The position numbers and the translations under genes were made by a program. Below, piece by piece: positions 44,191-55,700 of a stretch of 64,000 nt of DNA (position 1 is its first letter; every line of letters begins with the position of its first letter). This DNA comes from Dama dama (taxonomy: Eukaryota > Chordata > Mammalia > Artiodactyla > Cervidae), in the NCBI RefSeq assembly GCF_033118175.1, contig NC_083696.1, forward strand, positions 39,045,001 to 39,109,000, read 5' to 3'. The notes below the pieces were generated by a model. That model did no database searches. It was given only the letters and a program-made list of their open reading frames with translations, and was not told the origin of the DNA.

Positions 44191-45029
44191 CCTCTGGCCT
44201 GTATATGCCCCTGCACATAATTGAATTCACTGCAGTACTTCTCTGAATTCTTCCTCTGAATCCCATCAAGACAGTATTACAGATATCCTTCTCAAGATTT
44301 CTATTTTAATTTCAACTTTTCCTACAGGGATAAAAGTTTGCTGAATTCTATTGGGTTTACCCCATTTTTTTTAAAGCAAGGTGGGTGGAATATATTGCAT
44401 TCCAAAATAAGTATTGTCAAGGTTCATAAATGTTAAGGTTGTATTAGTAACTTGGAGAAGCTCATTTGCCTGAAAGTGTGAATATTGAAAGCATGAGAGA
44501 GCATATTTATAAGTCTCTATAATTGGATCTATGTAATTATTTACTGTAGGAAACGAGGCAGCATCCCACAAGAATTACCTTCTTTCAAAACTTATTTCAA
44601 TAGTCTTTTGTGTTTAGAAACCATTGAGTCATTTAAAAGTCATTCCCAAACTTTAAATACAACTGTATTCTAAAAATGACAAGCACTTTCTAGTCAAGAT
44701 GTTTCTATATCCAGAAACTGCAGTTGCTGTTCTAAATATCATCTTTACAGAATACTTCAGTACAAAGTGTGCAAAACATTGTTTTTGGTAATTTTCTCAA
44801 GAAAACTACTGTATTCATTAAGAAAAGGCTGTTTCAATAAGATATATCCTATATGATTTCATGTGTGTAACATCTGTAAGATAAAGTTATCAAGATGGAG
44901 AACAGATTAGTGATTGTCAGGGGTTAGGAATGGGAGAGGAGCTAGGTCTAGTAACAAAAAGGTAATGCAAAGAAGTCTTGCAGTGATGGTACAGTTGAGT
45001 GTCTTGATTTTGGTGGTGGTTTGGAAGGT
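44191..45029. other. Non-repeat stretch
   Basis: AT-rich; nothing recognised. Confidence 0.35.
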
Positions 45030-45235
45030 ACTCAGGCTTTCCTCATGGCTTAGTTATAAAGAATCTGCCTACCAATGTAGGAGAAGCAGGTTTGATCCCT
45101 AGGTCAGGAAGATCCCCTGGAGAAGGAAATCTGCTCCAGTATTCTTGCCTGGGAAATCCAATGGACAGAGGAGCCTGGTGGGCTACAGTCCATGGGGTCA
45201 CAAAAGAGTTGGACATGACTGACTAAACAACAATA
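45030..45235 (+). mobile_element. Bov-tA SINE
   Basis: Sense copy, GCTTTCCTCATGGCTTAG through GACATGACTGACTAAACAAC. Confidence 0.9.
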
Positions 45236-45739
45236 GCAGGCAGGTACACGTGTGATAGCATTGCAAAGATACACATACACAGACATGCACAAATGAATGC
45301 TTGTATAACTGTTGAAAGATGAATATGCTTTACAGATTGCATGAATGTCCTGGCTTTGGTTTTATACTATGGTTGTGTTATAGGTTAGTTGTAACTGTGG
45401 AAAGGTGCACAGAGTTTCCCTGTGCAGTTCTTTGCAACCTCCCAGAAATCTATAATTTTTTCAAATTGAAAATTAAAAATACTGAACCTATGGAAAGAAA
45501 AAAACCCTAAAAGTCTTGAAATTAGTGAATTACCAATCTTGAGTCTGTACAGAATTCTATTCAGCCTATTCTGGGACATGGATTCAATCATTGCTCTTAT
45601 GTATTTCCAGCATCCATGCTTATTCTAAGTCCTCTGTCTATTTCAGTCTTTAAAGAAAACAAATCTCCCTTGATTCCAATTTATTCTCCAAACATTGTTT
45701 GTTTTCTTTTTTATTGCTAAGCCTCTTTGTATATATGTG
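45236..45739. other. Non-repeat stretch
   Basis: Nothing recognised. Confidence 0.3.
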
Positions 45740-45956
45740 TGTGCTCATTTGCCTCAGTCGTATCCGACTCTTTGAGACCCTATGAACCGTAGCCTGCCAG
45801 GCTCCTCTGCCCATTGTATTTCCCAGGAAAGAAAACTGAAGTGGGTTGCTATTTCCTTCTCCAGGGGATCTTCCAAACCCAGGGGTCAAACCCTTGTCTC
45901 CTGTGACTCCTGCATTGCAGGTGGATTCTTTACCTCTGAGTCACCAGGGAAACCCA
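45740..45956 (-). mobile_element. Bov-tA SINE, antisense
   Basis: Full copy; ends GAGTCACCAGGGAAACCC. Confidence 0.9.
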
Positions 45957-46497
45957 GATGGAACCTCTTCAGTTGTGAATGTGGACTTTTCTTATAACTT
46001 ATGAAATAGAAGCCTCCTAAATTGCCAAGATGGTAAAAATAAATATGAAATAGTTCTCTAGCATTACTACTGCTTTTTGTTTTAGAAAAATGTCTTTTAA
46101 TATTTTTCTTACACTTATGCTGAATGCCAGATTCTCAGATTGTCAACAATTTCAAAAGAACTGGAAAACTTCTTTAAAAAGGAAAAAATATTATGCCAGT
46201 GACAATTGGTATGTTTACTTGGGAGAGCAAAAGCATGTCTGTAATCAAAAAAAGATGCTTTCAGCTAATTAGTTTTATTAAAAATGCTTTCATAGTGTTT
46301 CTTTCAACATTGTACTCATTTTCATTATATGTAGAACTACCTTTACATTTTATTTATGCATATAATTTATGGCTAATTATATCTACCTTCATTATGTACT
46401 ATTCGGTTTTTTCCCCTAGAGCTGCATTTTGGTGTGCTGAGAATTTGTGTTGTTTGAAATTATTATAAGAAATATATGTGCTTCTTATAGCCATGTT
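45957..46497. other. Non-repeat stretch
   Basis: Open frames of 60-91 codons overlap here without any domain. Confidence 0.35.
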
Positions 46498-46722
46498 GTG
46501 TGTGTGTGTGCCCAGTTGCTTGGTGGTGTCTGGCTCTTTACGACCCCATGGACTGTAGCCCACCAGGCTCCTCGGTCCATGGGGTTTCCCAGGCAAGAAT
46601 ACTGGAATGGGTTGCCATGCCCTCCTCCAGGGAATCTTCCAAACCCAGGGATCAAACCTACATCTCTTGCATCTCCTATATTGACAGGCGGATTCTTTGC
46701 CTCTAAGCCACTTGGGAAGTCC
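46498..46722 (-). mobile_element. Bov-tA SINE, antisense
   Basis: Full copy with a (TG)n start at its tail end and GCCACTTGGGAAGTCC at the head. Confidence 0.92.
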
Positions 46723-47865
46723 ATATCCATTTTATATCTTATTAATTATTCCAGTTCTTGAATGATTCTTGATCATCTTTAAATCTGTAGCCTGTAGCCC
46801 AGAACACAGAACTAGGTGGATAATCTTCACATATCCATCAAATTCAATTGAATTGTTGAGTATCTAATTACCATTTATTTGAGAATCGCTATTCCCCATG
46901 GTTATTGTTTTCATACCCCATACTTTCATCTGCCCAGGCTTGGTTTGCGAAGAATATCTTCATTTAAAATGTCAAGCTAATTAAATATTTGAGAATTTTC
47001 AGTTTGCAGTATCTTGGGTAGAGTAATTCTGGTTTGCCCAGGACTGTCTTAGTTTTAAAACTAAAAGTCCCGCACTATAGGAACCCATTCAGTCCTGGGC
47101 AAATTTGTAGAGTTAATTATCCTAATCTTGGAACATTCTGATATTTTCAAAAACATGTTGAAAATCCATGTTCCATGTATTTATTTCATATATACTTCTG
47201 GAAACTGTAAGATTTGGGTAAAACTAGACTGAATACTTTATCCATCCCACGTGACTATTCTTATTTATCATAAAACCACATTCAGTAAAATCACTAAAAC
47301 CATTCAGTAAAAAATGTTACATAGCCCAGAAAACTGGTTTCCTATGGATAGTGCCTTGGTTTTCACCTAAATCAGGCTATTTGGAACTGTCTTAGCCTTG
47401 GTTAGTTATGCTGCACATGTGATGAGTAGCATTCCTGGTATTGTTGAAATAATGACATAATCACTGCTTGTTTTTGTGAGTCAGGAAGAAATATGCATAA
47501 TCATAGTGATCTAATTTATATCTAGTTTCATATTCTTGATATGAAGAATCTAAGTAGATTAATATTCATATTAGTGCCTTTGTGGTGATATTGCTGCAAA
47601 TAGAAGAAGTATTTCTTGCTTACTTACTAAAAAGATGCACACCTTAAACATCGTACCTGTCCAACTCTTTTAAACCCACTATGCTTTTTAATAAACTAGG
47701 CAAGATGGTATATAGGATATTATTTTTCAGTGTGTGATACTCATATCACCTGCTACAATGTCAACCCAGGGGGTTCCTTACTGTTATCCTGGGTGTCTAC
47801 ATTTAACAAGATTCCAAGTTATTCCAATGACCAGTAACATTTATAAACCTCTAGTAATGTAAGTG
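46723..47865. other. Repeat-poor stretch containing a small inverted-repeat element
   Basis: No other repeat named; includes the hairpin at 47031-47105. Confidence 0.4.
47031..47105. repeat. MITE-like inverted repeat
   Basis: GGTTTGCCCAGGACTG (47031-47046) and CAGTCCTGGGCAAATT (47090-47105) pair at 14 of 16 positions across a 43-base centre that holds the perfect palindrome TAGTTTTAAAACTA (47050-47063). It resembles the core of an old hAT-type MER element, name not certain. Confidence 0.75.
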
Positions 47866-48092
47866 CAGGCATCCCAAGGGGCACTAATGGCAAAGAATTC
47901 TCCTGCCAATGCAGGTGACACAGGAGACTTGGGTTCGATCCTTGGGTCACAAAGATCCCCTGGAGTAGAGAATGGCAACACATTCCAGTATGCTTGCCTG
48001 GAAAATCCCATGGAGAGAGGAGACTTGTGGACCACAGTCCATGGTGTCAGAAAGAGTTGAACACAACTGAACATCTGACAAGCTAGCAAGTA
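47866..48092 (+). mobile_element. Bov-tA SINE
   Basis: Sense copy with a perfect B box GGTTCGATCC (47932-47941). Confidence 0.9.
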
Positions 48093-48129
48093 AGTTAAGT
48101 GTCATGGTATTTCTAGAGAAAAGACTCAG

Positions 48130-48300
48130 TTTTGAACCCAGACTTTCTAATTTATTAGAATCATGTTTTGGGTAAAATTGCCTATATTCTCTAAATTTTA
48201 ATGTCCTCATCTGCAAAATGGAAAAATATACTTGCTATCATAAGGGTGATGTAGTTCAAGTGACATGTGAAAGGGGAAATGTTTGATAAACCATGAAGTT
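48130..48300 (+). mobile_element. MIR SINE relic
   Basis: TTTTAATGTCCTCATCTGCA followed by AAATGGAAAAATATACTTGC, MIR-like. Confidence 0.55.
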
Positions 48301-48833
48301 CAGGAACAATTGCAGGCTACTCGCTAGGGTCCTTCCCTATGGATTCCTAAGTTATATTAAAGAAAATTATTTCATAGTGTTTGCATGCAAACTACTTAAC
48401 TGCCTTTATTAAGTATGCATGTCTATTTAAGTAAGTGAACCCATTAATTAAAATAAGAATCATTTTTAAGGATTTTTTTGTCTGATTTGATTGGTCAGTT
48501 CGGTCCAATTGGTTAAATTAGTTGTATGTAAAAACATAGGCAGCTTGGATAAAAAGATTACTGTTACATGCAAGCAAACCGAGAATAACTAAAATATGAG
48601 ATCTTTTCAATTCTGTGGTGCTGATTAAAGCCTTGTGTAAGTAATTGGACAGGAAATTTCAGATTTGAGAGGCTCCAACAGATGCCTGTTACAAACCGAA
48701 CCAGCAACTGCTTACTAACTGCTTTTAATTCAATATGTCCAACCCTCTGCTCTGGAGTATTTTTGATAAGTAACACACTGCCCTAAGACATCAAGAGAAA
48801 GACTGCAATTAGTAGCCTTAGTCTGACCTTTCT
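48301..48833. other. Non-repeat stretch
   Basis: Nothing recognised. Confidence 0.3.
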
Positions 48834-48995
48834 GTACAGAGCCCACCAGGCTTCGCTGTCCATGGGATTCTCCCATGGCAGCCAACTCCAGTATTCTTGC
48901 CTGCAGAATCCCACAGACAGAGGAGCCTGGCGTGCTACAGTCCATAGGGTCGCAAAGAGTCAGACAAAACTAAAATGACTTAGCATGCACACAGA
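48834..48995 (+). mobile_element. Bov-A/Bov-tA body with inverted 5' piece
   Basis: 48839-48874 reads antisense (GCCCACCAGGCTTCGCTGTC, CATGGGATTCTCCC), then the sequence switches to sense at CAACTCCAGTATTCTTGCC and continues to AATGACTTAGCATGCACAC. The antisense piece matches sense bases ~48905-48945, so the two can fold back. Confidence 0.85.
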
Positions 48996-49139
48996 TATCA
49001 TATATAATATATATTAATGAAAGAGGGAGGAAGAAAGAGCACATGGAAAAATCATAAAGAAGAGAAGAAGAAATTCTCAGAATATAACTGGGTTGATTAG
49101 AGAAAGTCTCTGAACGAGAAAGGTCATACAACGTTTCTA

Positions 49140-49290
49140 ATGTAGAGCACAGGGAACTATATCCAATCTCCTGGGATAAACCATAATGGAAAAGAATATA
49201 AAAAAGAATATATATTTATGTGTATAACAGTCACTTTGCTGTAGAGCAGAGATTACACATTTTAAATCAACTACAATTCTAAAATAGGAT
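49140..49290 (+). mobile_element. Artiodactyl L1 3' end, sense, short
   Basis: GAGCACAGGGAACTATATCC, then GTATAACAGTCACTTTGCTG and AAATCAACTACAATTCTAAA. Confidence 0.75.
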
Positions 49291-49524
49291 CATAGTTCTT
49301 TCCCCCTCTAAGTGATTAGATGATGCTCCTATGAGTGATGAATTCAGTCACAATTGAAAAATATTTATCTAGGAAAAAATATTTTAGTCTTAGATACTTT
49401 GAAAGTGTGATAAAATGTGAAAGTGAAAAAAATACATTGGATACATGAGACTAAATCCTTTATTTTTTAAAATTGTTTTGAATTTACCCCATCCTCCCCT
49501 CCATCTCCCTGCTGGTATCCTTGT

Positions 49525-49815
49525 TCAGATTTTCATTCCTCTCATCCTCTTGCATGGGCTAGCAATAATCACCTTAGTTGTCTCTTGGTCTTTCCACTGT
49601 CTCCATTGTACTTCCTGGAATGCAAATATGTTTCTGCATTTCCTGACTTAAAACTTCCAGTGGTCTCTCTTATGCTTCCCCACCCTTTTGTCCTTATTTA
49701 CCAAAACATATCCAAAATCCTTAGTGTGACACACAGGGGATTTTTCTATCTTTGCCTTAATTCTCTTGCCTTCTCCATCTTTCACTGCCCCCATGCCCCA
49801 GCCCCTCTCATTCCC
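49525..49815 (+). mobile_element. L2 LINE 3' relic
   Basis: GTCTCTTGGTCTTTCCACTG, TAAAACTTCCAGTGGTCTCT and similar L2 3' landmarks. Confidence 0.55.
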
Positions 49816-50180
49816 AAGAAAGTTATCAGTATTTGATGTCAGTGGATTTTCCTTACTTCACTCGCCAATTCCTGACTCTCTCGGAGACAGTGGACAGTGC
49901 TTCCCCCCAGCAAGGCAAAAAGAGGTCATGGCCACATAGTCAATCACATAGTCAAAAACTTTTAATTATTGAAATAAAAGATTCTAACAGAGTCTTCAGG
50001 AAAGAAGCACAAATGCAAGAGTCAAGAAGTGGTGCTTCCAGGAAGTGAGAATATTCTGTAACATAAATGCTTCATCTCAGTAAAAGTTCAACTTTTATCC
50101 AGAAAGCTGCACAGTGTCAATGTTCTTCTAGCTCAACAGGGTCAAGTGGGAGTGAGACTGAGGAAAACTTGAGCTGCCAT
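49816..50180. other. Non-repeat stretch
   Basis: Nothing recognised. Confidence 0.3.
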
Positions 50181-50192
50181 AGAGCACTGGCT

Positions 50193-50404
50193 GGTGTTTC
50201 CCGGTGACATGATGGTAAAGAATCCATCTGCCAAGGCAGGAGATGCAAGAGATGCAGGTTTGATCCCTGGGTTGGGAAGATCCCCTGGAGGAGGAAATGG
50301 CAACCCACTCCAATATTCTTACCTAGAAAATCCCATGTACAGAGGAGCCTGGTGGGCTACACTCCATGGGGTCTCAAAGTGTTGGACACGGTGGAACATA
50401 GCAC
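50193..50404 (+). mobile_element. Bov-tA SINE with exact 12-bp target duplication
   Basis: AGAGCACTGGCT occurs exactly at 50181-50192 and 50405-50416. The next element, a young L1, duplicates bases starting at 50418, one base further on. Confidence 0.95.
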
Positions 50405-50908
50405 AGAGCACTGGCTATCATTTTCTGTTTTTTTTTTTTTTTTTTTTGATTTTTTTTATTAGTTGGAGGCTAATTACTTCACAACATTTCAGTGGGTTTT
50501 GTCATACATTGATATGAATCAGCCATAGATTTACACATATTCCCCATCCCGATCCTCCCTCCCACCTCCCTCTCCACCCGATTCCTCTGGGTCTTCCCAG
50601 TGCACCAGGCCCGAGCACTTGTCTCATGCATCCAGCCTGGGCTGGTGATCTGTTTCACCATAGATAATATACATGCTGTTCTCTCGAAACATCCCAGCCT
50701 CACCTTCTCCCACAGAGTTCAAAAGTCTGTTCTGTACTTCTGTGTCTCTTTTTCTGTTTTGCATATAGGGTTATCGTTACCATCTTTCTAAATTACATGT
50801 ATATGTGTTAGTATGCTGTAATGTTCTTTATCTTTCTGGCTTACTTCACTCTGTATAATGGGCTCCAGTTTCATCCATCTCATTAGAACTGATTCAAATG
50901 AATTCTTT

Positions 50909-51199
50909 TTAACGGCTAAGTAATATTCCATGGTGTATATGTACCACAGCTTGGCATCTAGGTTGCTTCCATGTCCTGGCTATTATAAACAGTGCTGCGA
51001 TGAACATTGGGGTGCATGTGTCTCTTTCAGATCTGGTTTCCTCAGTGTGTATGCCCAGAAGTGGGATTGCTGGGTCATATGGCAGTTCTATTTCCAATTT
51101 TTTAAGAAATCTCCACACGTTCTCCATAGCGGCTGTACTAGTTTGCATTCCCACCAACAGTGTAAGAGGGTTCCCTTTTCTCCACACCCTCTCCAGCAT
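50909..51199 (-). pseudogene. L1 ORF2 C-terminal remnant (distal part)
   Basis: Continues the frame at 51088-51816 after a one-base loss near 51119. Has PYDPAIPLLGIHTEE (about residues 39-53) and ARTWKQPRC, then leaves frame at the 23-bp deletion before the natural ORF2 end. Confidence 0.88.
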
Positions 51200-51816
51200 T
51201 TATTGCTTGTAGACTTTTGGATAGCAGCCATCCTGACTGGCGTGTAATGGTACCTCATTGTGGTTTTGATTTGCATTTCTCTGATAATGAGTGATGTTGA
51301 GCATCTTTTCATGTGTTTGTTAGCCATCTGTATGTCTTCTTTGGAGAAATGTCTGTTTAGTTCTTTGGCCCATTTTTTGATTGGGTCATTTATTTTTCTG
51401 GAATTGAGCTGCAGGAGTTGCTTGTATATTTTTGAGATTAATCCTTTGTCTGTTTCTTCATTTGCTATTATTTTCTCCCAATCTGAGGGCTGTCTTTTCA
51501 CCTTGCTTATAGTTTCCTTTGTAGTGCAAAAGCTTTCAAGTTTCATTAGGTCCCATTTGTTTAGTTTTGCTTTTATTTCCAATATTCTGGGAGGTGGGTC
51601 ATAGGGGATCCTGCTGTGATTTATGTCGGAGAGTGTTTTGCCTATGTTCTCCTCTAGGAGTTTTATAGTTTCTGGTCTTACATTTAGATCTTTAATCCAT
51701 TTTGAGTTTATTTTTGTGTGTGGTGTTAGAAAGTGTTCTAGTTTCATTCTTTTACAAGTGGTTGACCAGTTTTCCCAGCACCACTTGTTAAAGAGGTTGT
51801 CTTTTTTCCATTGCAT
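51088..51816 (-). pseudogene. L1 ORF2 remnant with cysteine-rich motif
   Basis: A 242-residue frame from the region after the RT domain, starting at MQWKKDNLFNKWCWENW and including the CWRGCGEKG...HCWWEC zinc-knuckle-like motif near its C-terminal end. It covers both sides of the inversion point of the L1 at 17529-19156, and shows the 31 bp missing there. Ends by frameshift, so it is non-functional. Confidence 0.9.
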
Positions 51817-51855
51817 ATCCTTGGCTCCTTTGTCAAAGATGAGGTGTCCATAGGT

Positions 51856-52230
51856 TCATGGATTTATCTCTGGGCTTTCTATTCTGTTCCATTGATCTAT
51901 ATTTCTGTCTTTGTGCCAGTACCATACTGTCTTGATGACTATGGCTTTGTAGTAGAGTCTGAAGTCAGGCAGGTTGATTTCTCTAGTTCCATTCTTCTTT
52001 CTCAAGATTACTTTGGCTATTCGAGGTTTTTTGTATTTCCATACAAATTGTGAAATTATTTGTTCTAGTTCTGTGAAAAATACCTTTGGTAGCTTGATAG
52101 GGATTGCATTGAATCTATAGATTGCTTTGGGTAGAATAGCCAGTTTGACAATATTGATTCTTCCAATCCATGAACACGGTATGTTTCTCCATCTGTTTGT
52201 GTCCTCTTTGATTTCTTTCATCAGTGTCAT
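51856..52230 (-). pseudogene. L1 ORF2 remnant (end of RT/thumb region)
   Basis: A 124-residue frame beginning MTLMKEIKEDTNRWRNIPCS and ending at ESPEINP. The stop is TGA where the other copy reads CGA (…NPRTYG…), a single CpG-type change. Its first few codons belong to the flank and duplication, so the N-terminus is only where the element was truncated. Confidence 0.9.
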
Positions 52231-52459
52231 TTTCTGTTTTTTAAGCTTGGTTTGGGGAGTAGATTGCTAACTGACCTATCCCAATATGGTTATGCATGCT
52301 GTTTTGTGGACAACTGACCTGGGTAAAGACTTCAAGTCTCCTCTGTCACATTCTCCCTACTAAATTAAAAAGTAAACCTCAAACCAAGTTCTTCCACAAT
52401 TTAAGGACTCATTAGAAAATACCACAGAATAATCCTGCAATCTGTTCTGTAACCTCTGT

Positions 52460-52705
52460 GTCTCTTTTTTTGACAATAACATTTATTTAGTGCTTAACAA
52501 ATGTAAGCTCTTCTTGCAAAGCACTTGACACACGTTATCTTATTTACATCCATACTTTTCACAGCAACCCAACAAGGCAGATGTGGTGCTTATGTCCATT
52601 TTACAGATGAGGAAATTGAGGTTTGGAAACATTAAATAACACACTCTAGATTTTATTCAGAGCAGCTGAACCGGGATTCAGACTCAGAAAATCTGACTCT
52701 AGACT
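52460..52705 (+). mobile_element. MIR SINE, near full length
   Basis: TTTAGTGCTTAACAAATGTA, CATTTTACAGATGAGGAAAT and GGGATTCAGACTCAGAAAAT: the best-preserved MIR in the window. Confidence 0.88.
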
Positions 52706-52804
52706 CTAGGAAATATTCTATGTCTTCTAGGAAACTCATCACTATTAGGCATGGATGGGGTCTTCAGGAAAGCACTTTTTTAGAGACAAGATTGAGTTAC
52801 ATTT

Positions 52805-53360
52805 AGCATGAAATTAAAAGACACTTGCTCCTTGGAAGAAAAGTTATGGCAAACCTAGACAGTGTATTAAAAAGCAGAGACATCATTCTGCCACAAAGGT
52901 CCATATAGTCAAAGCTATGGTTTTTTCAGTAGTCACGTATGGATGTGAGAGTTGGACCATAAAGAAGGTTGAGCACTGAAGAACTGATGCTTTTGAATTG
53001 TGATGCTGGAGGAGACTCTTAAGAATCCCTTGGACTGCAAGGAAATCAAAACAGTCAACTCTAAAGGAAATTAACCCTGAATGTTCCTTGGAAAGACTGA
53101 TGCTGAAGCTGAAGCTCCAATACTTTGTCACCTGATGCAAAGAGCTGACTCAATGGAAGAGACCCTGATGCTGGGAAAAATTGAGTACAGGAGGAAAAGA
53201 GGGCAACAGAGGATGAAATGGTTGGATGGCATCACTGACTCAATGGACATGAGCTTGAGTGAGCTCTGGGAGAGGTTGAAGGACAGGGAAGACTGGCATG
53301 CTGCAGTTCATGGGGTCGCAAAGAGTTAGACACGACTGAGCGACTGAACAACAACCGCTG
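52805..53360 (+). mobile_element. BovB LINE 3' end
   Basis: About 555 bp of sense BovB from ATGAAATTAAAAGACACTTG to GACTGAGCGACTGAACAAC. An 82-codon frame at 53081-53329 is its C-terminal protein remnant, ending HAAVHGVAKS. Confidence 0.92.
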
Positions 53361-54004
53361 TCCTTATCAGGCAACCAGAATCTTCTTAACACAATTTATA
53401 TTTCCAAATCAAGCTCTATTACAAGGAAGCATAGCAAAAATCTCAAACAATGTTACACTCTGTTCATGCAAGGCCAGGAAGCAAGTTCTACAAATGTTAG
53501 CTTGAATGTTAGTAATTTCCCTAATGATCATATGCTTCTAAAAGTCAAGAAAATAATTTTCATATAAATCTGGACCTAACAACTTTTCTCTATCAAAATT
53601 AGCTCCGAATTAAAAAAAAAAGATATCTGAGTGTGGGGAGAAGGTCTCATCCAAATATTGATAGAAAAAGTCTTTCTGTAACCATAGACATATTGCAGGA
53701 ATGGATTTAAATTTTAGAATATAAAAGCAATTGTGGATGATAATGGCTTCTCCATTTTCCTGACAGTCCCTTACACATTTTAACACATTGATTTTTCAAT
53801 ATAATTTTATAGGCCATCAATATCAAGACATTAAACCAAACCTAAATGTGTTCTCTTCTGATAGAGCTAATGCCAAACATATAAATCTTAACTTTTGGCA
53901 TCTTACCATTTTTTCCTTTAGCATGTTTCCAGAAGGAATGTCTAGAGAGAATAAATCCATGGTTCACTTGGAAACTGATGCTTCTTTAAATGAATACTAT
54001 TAGG
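53361..54004. other. Non-repeat stretch
   Basis: Nothing recognised; a 71-codon frame at 53788-54003 lacks motifs. Confidence 0.35.
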
Positions 54005-54550
54005 GGATGCAGTTAACTGTATTTATTTATTTTTTTATTGAAATGTAACTGACAGAATATTATATTAGTTTTCAAGTGTAAAATATAGTGATTCAATATT
54101 TGTACCCATTATGAAATGAACACCACTGCAAATCTATCTACCATCTATTATTGTACAATGTCATTACAATATTATTGACTCTGCTCTCTATGCTGTACAT
54201 TACATCACTGAAGCTTATTTCTTTTATTAATGAAAGTTGGTACTCTTAATTTCCCTTAACTATTTTACTCATCTTTCTATTCTTCTGGCCTCCAGAAAGC
54301 ACCAGTTTGTTTTCTGTATCTATGGCTCTGTTTCTCTTTTGATGTGTTTGTTCGTTTGTATTGTTTTTTAGATTATACATGTAAGTGAAATCATGCAATA
54401 TGTACATACATATCAAACAATATGTATCTTTCTGTCTCTGACTTATTTCTCTTAGCATAGTATCTTCTAGATCCATCCATGTTGTTGCAAATGTCAAGAT
54501 TTCAGTATTTTTTTTAATGTCTGAGTAGTGTTCTAATTGTATATGTGTAT

Positions 54551-54935
54551 GTATTGATGCTTTTGAACTGTGGTGTTGGAGAAGACTCTTGAGAGTCCCT
54601 TGGACTGCAAGGAGATCCAACCAGTCCATCCTGAAGGAGAGCAGTCCTGGGTGTTCACTGGAAGGATTGATGTTGAAGCTGAAACTCCAATACTTTGGCC
54701 ACCTCATGTGAAGAGCTGACTCATTTGAAAAACCTGGATGCTGGGAAAGATTGAGGGCAGGAGGAGAAGGGGATGACAGAGGATGAGATGGTTGGATGGC
54801 ATCACTGACTCAATGGACATGGGTTTGGGTGAACTCCGGGAGTTGGTGATGAACAAGGGAGGCCTGGCCTGCTGCAGTTCATGAGGTCTCAAAGAGTTGG
54901 ACATGACTGAGCAACTGAACTGAACTGAACTGATG
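54551..54935 (+). mobile_element. BovB LINE 3' end nested in L1
   Basis: Sense BovB ending in three AACTG units, followed by a (TA)n run at 54937-54957 that may be an expanded copy of the TATATGTGTATGTA flank at 54540-54552. Confidence 0.92.
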
Positions 54936-54990
54936 TATATATATATATATATATATACATTTATATATGTAAATATATAAAAAATATGTA
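54936..54990. repeat. (TA)n tract
   Basis: About ten TA units followed by ATATAT/GTATAT variants. Confidence 0.9.
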
Positions 54991-55700
54991 TATATTTATC
55001 CATTCATCCATCAGTGGGCAATAAGATTTCTTCCACATCTTTGCTATTGTAAATAATGCTGCATTGAAATTGGGGATCCATATATCTTTTCAAGTTAGTA
55101 TTTTTTTTCCTTTGGTAAAATACCCGGACCTGGAATTGCTGGATTGTATGGTATTTCTAGTTTTAATTTTTGGAAAAACCTTTATACTATTCTACACAGC
55201 AGCTGTACATCTTGCATTCCCATTGACAGTGCATAGAGTCCCTCTTCTACACATTCTCATCAACACTTGCTGTTTCTTTTCTTTTGGATAATATCCATTT
55301 TGACAGGTGTGAAGTGACATCTCAAGGTTTTGATTTGAATTTCCCTGATGATTAGTGTTGAACATCTTTTCATATGCCTGGTGACTACCTTTATGTCTTC
55401 TTGAGAAAAAGCATCAGTTTAGTTCATCTGCTCTTTATTTATTTTTTGATGTTGAGTTATATGAGTTTTCTGTATATTTTGGATATTAACCCCTTGTTGG
55501 ATATACCATTTGCAGGTAACCTCTGTTATTCAGTACGCAGCCTTTCCATCTTGTTGAAAGCTTCTTTTGCTGTGCTAAAGCTTTTTAGTTTGTTGTCACA
55601 TATGTTTATTTTTGCTTTTGTTTCCCTTGCCTGGGGAGAGAGATACAAAAAAGTACTGAAGACTAGTGTCACAGACCATGCTGCATATTATTTGTAACTT

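Larger units (their letters stand above)
50418..52242 (-). mobile_element. Young L1, antisense, 5'-truncated, exact 16-bp target duplication
   Basis: TCATTTTCTGTTTTTT flanks both ends (50418-50433 and 52227-52242). The right copy is followed by AAGC, giving TTTT/AA, the L1 endonuclease preference. From the left: T-run, canonical L1 3' end (50452-50490), 3' UTR, then ORF2 C-terminal half up to 52226. Compared with 17582-18617 it lacks 23 bp after CCACAGCTT (about 50953). Confidence 0.95.
54005..55700 (-). mobile_element. Ancient L1 3' UTR and ORF2 end, antisense
   Basis: Complement of an old L1 3' end (ATTTATTTTTTTATTGAAAT, TTTCAAGTGTAAAATATAGT) and ORF2 C-terminus, with the BovB at 54551-54935 inserted. 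A 107-codon frame at 55374-55697 is an antisense shadow. Confidence 0.8.
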
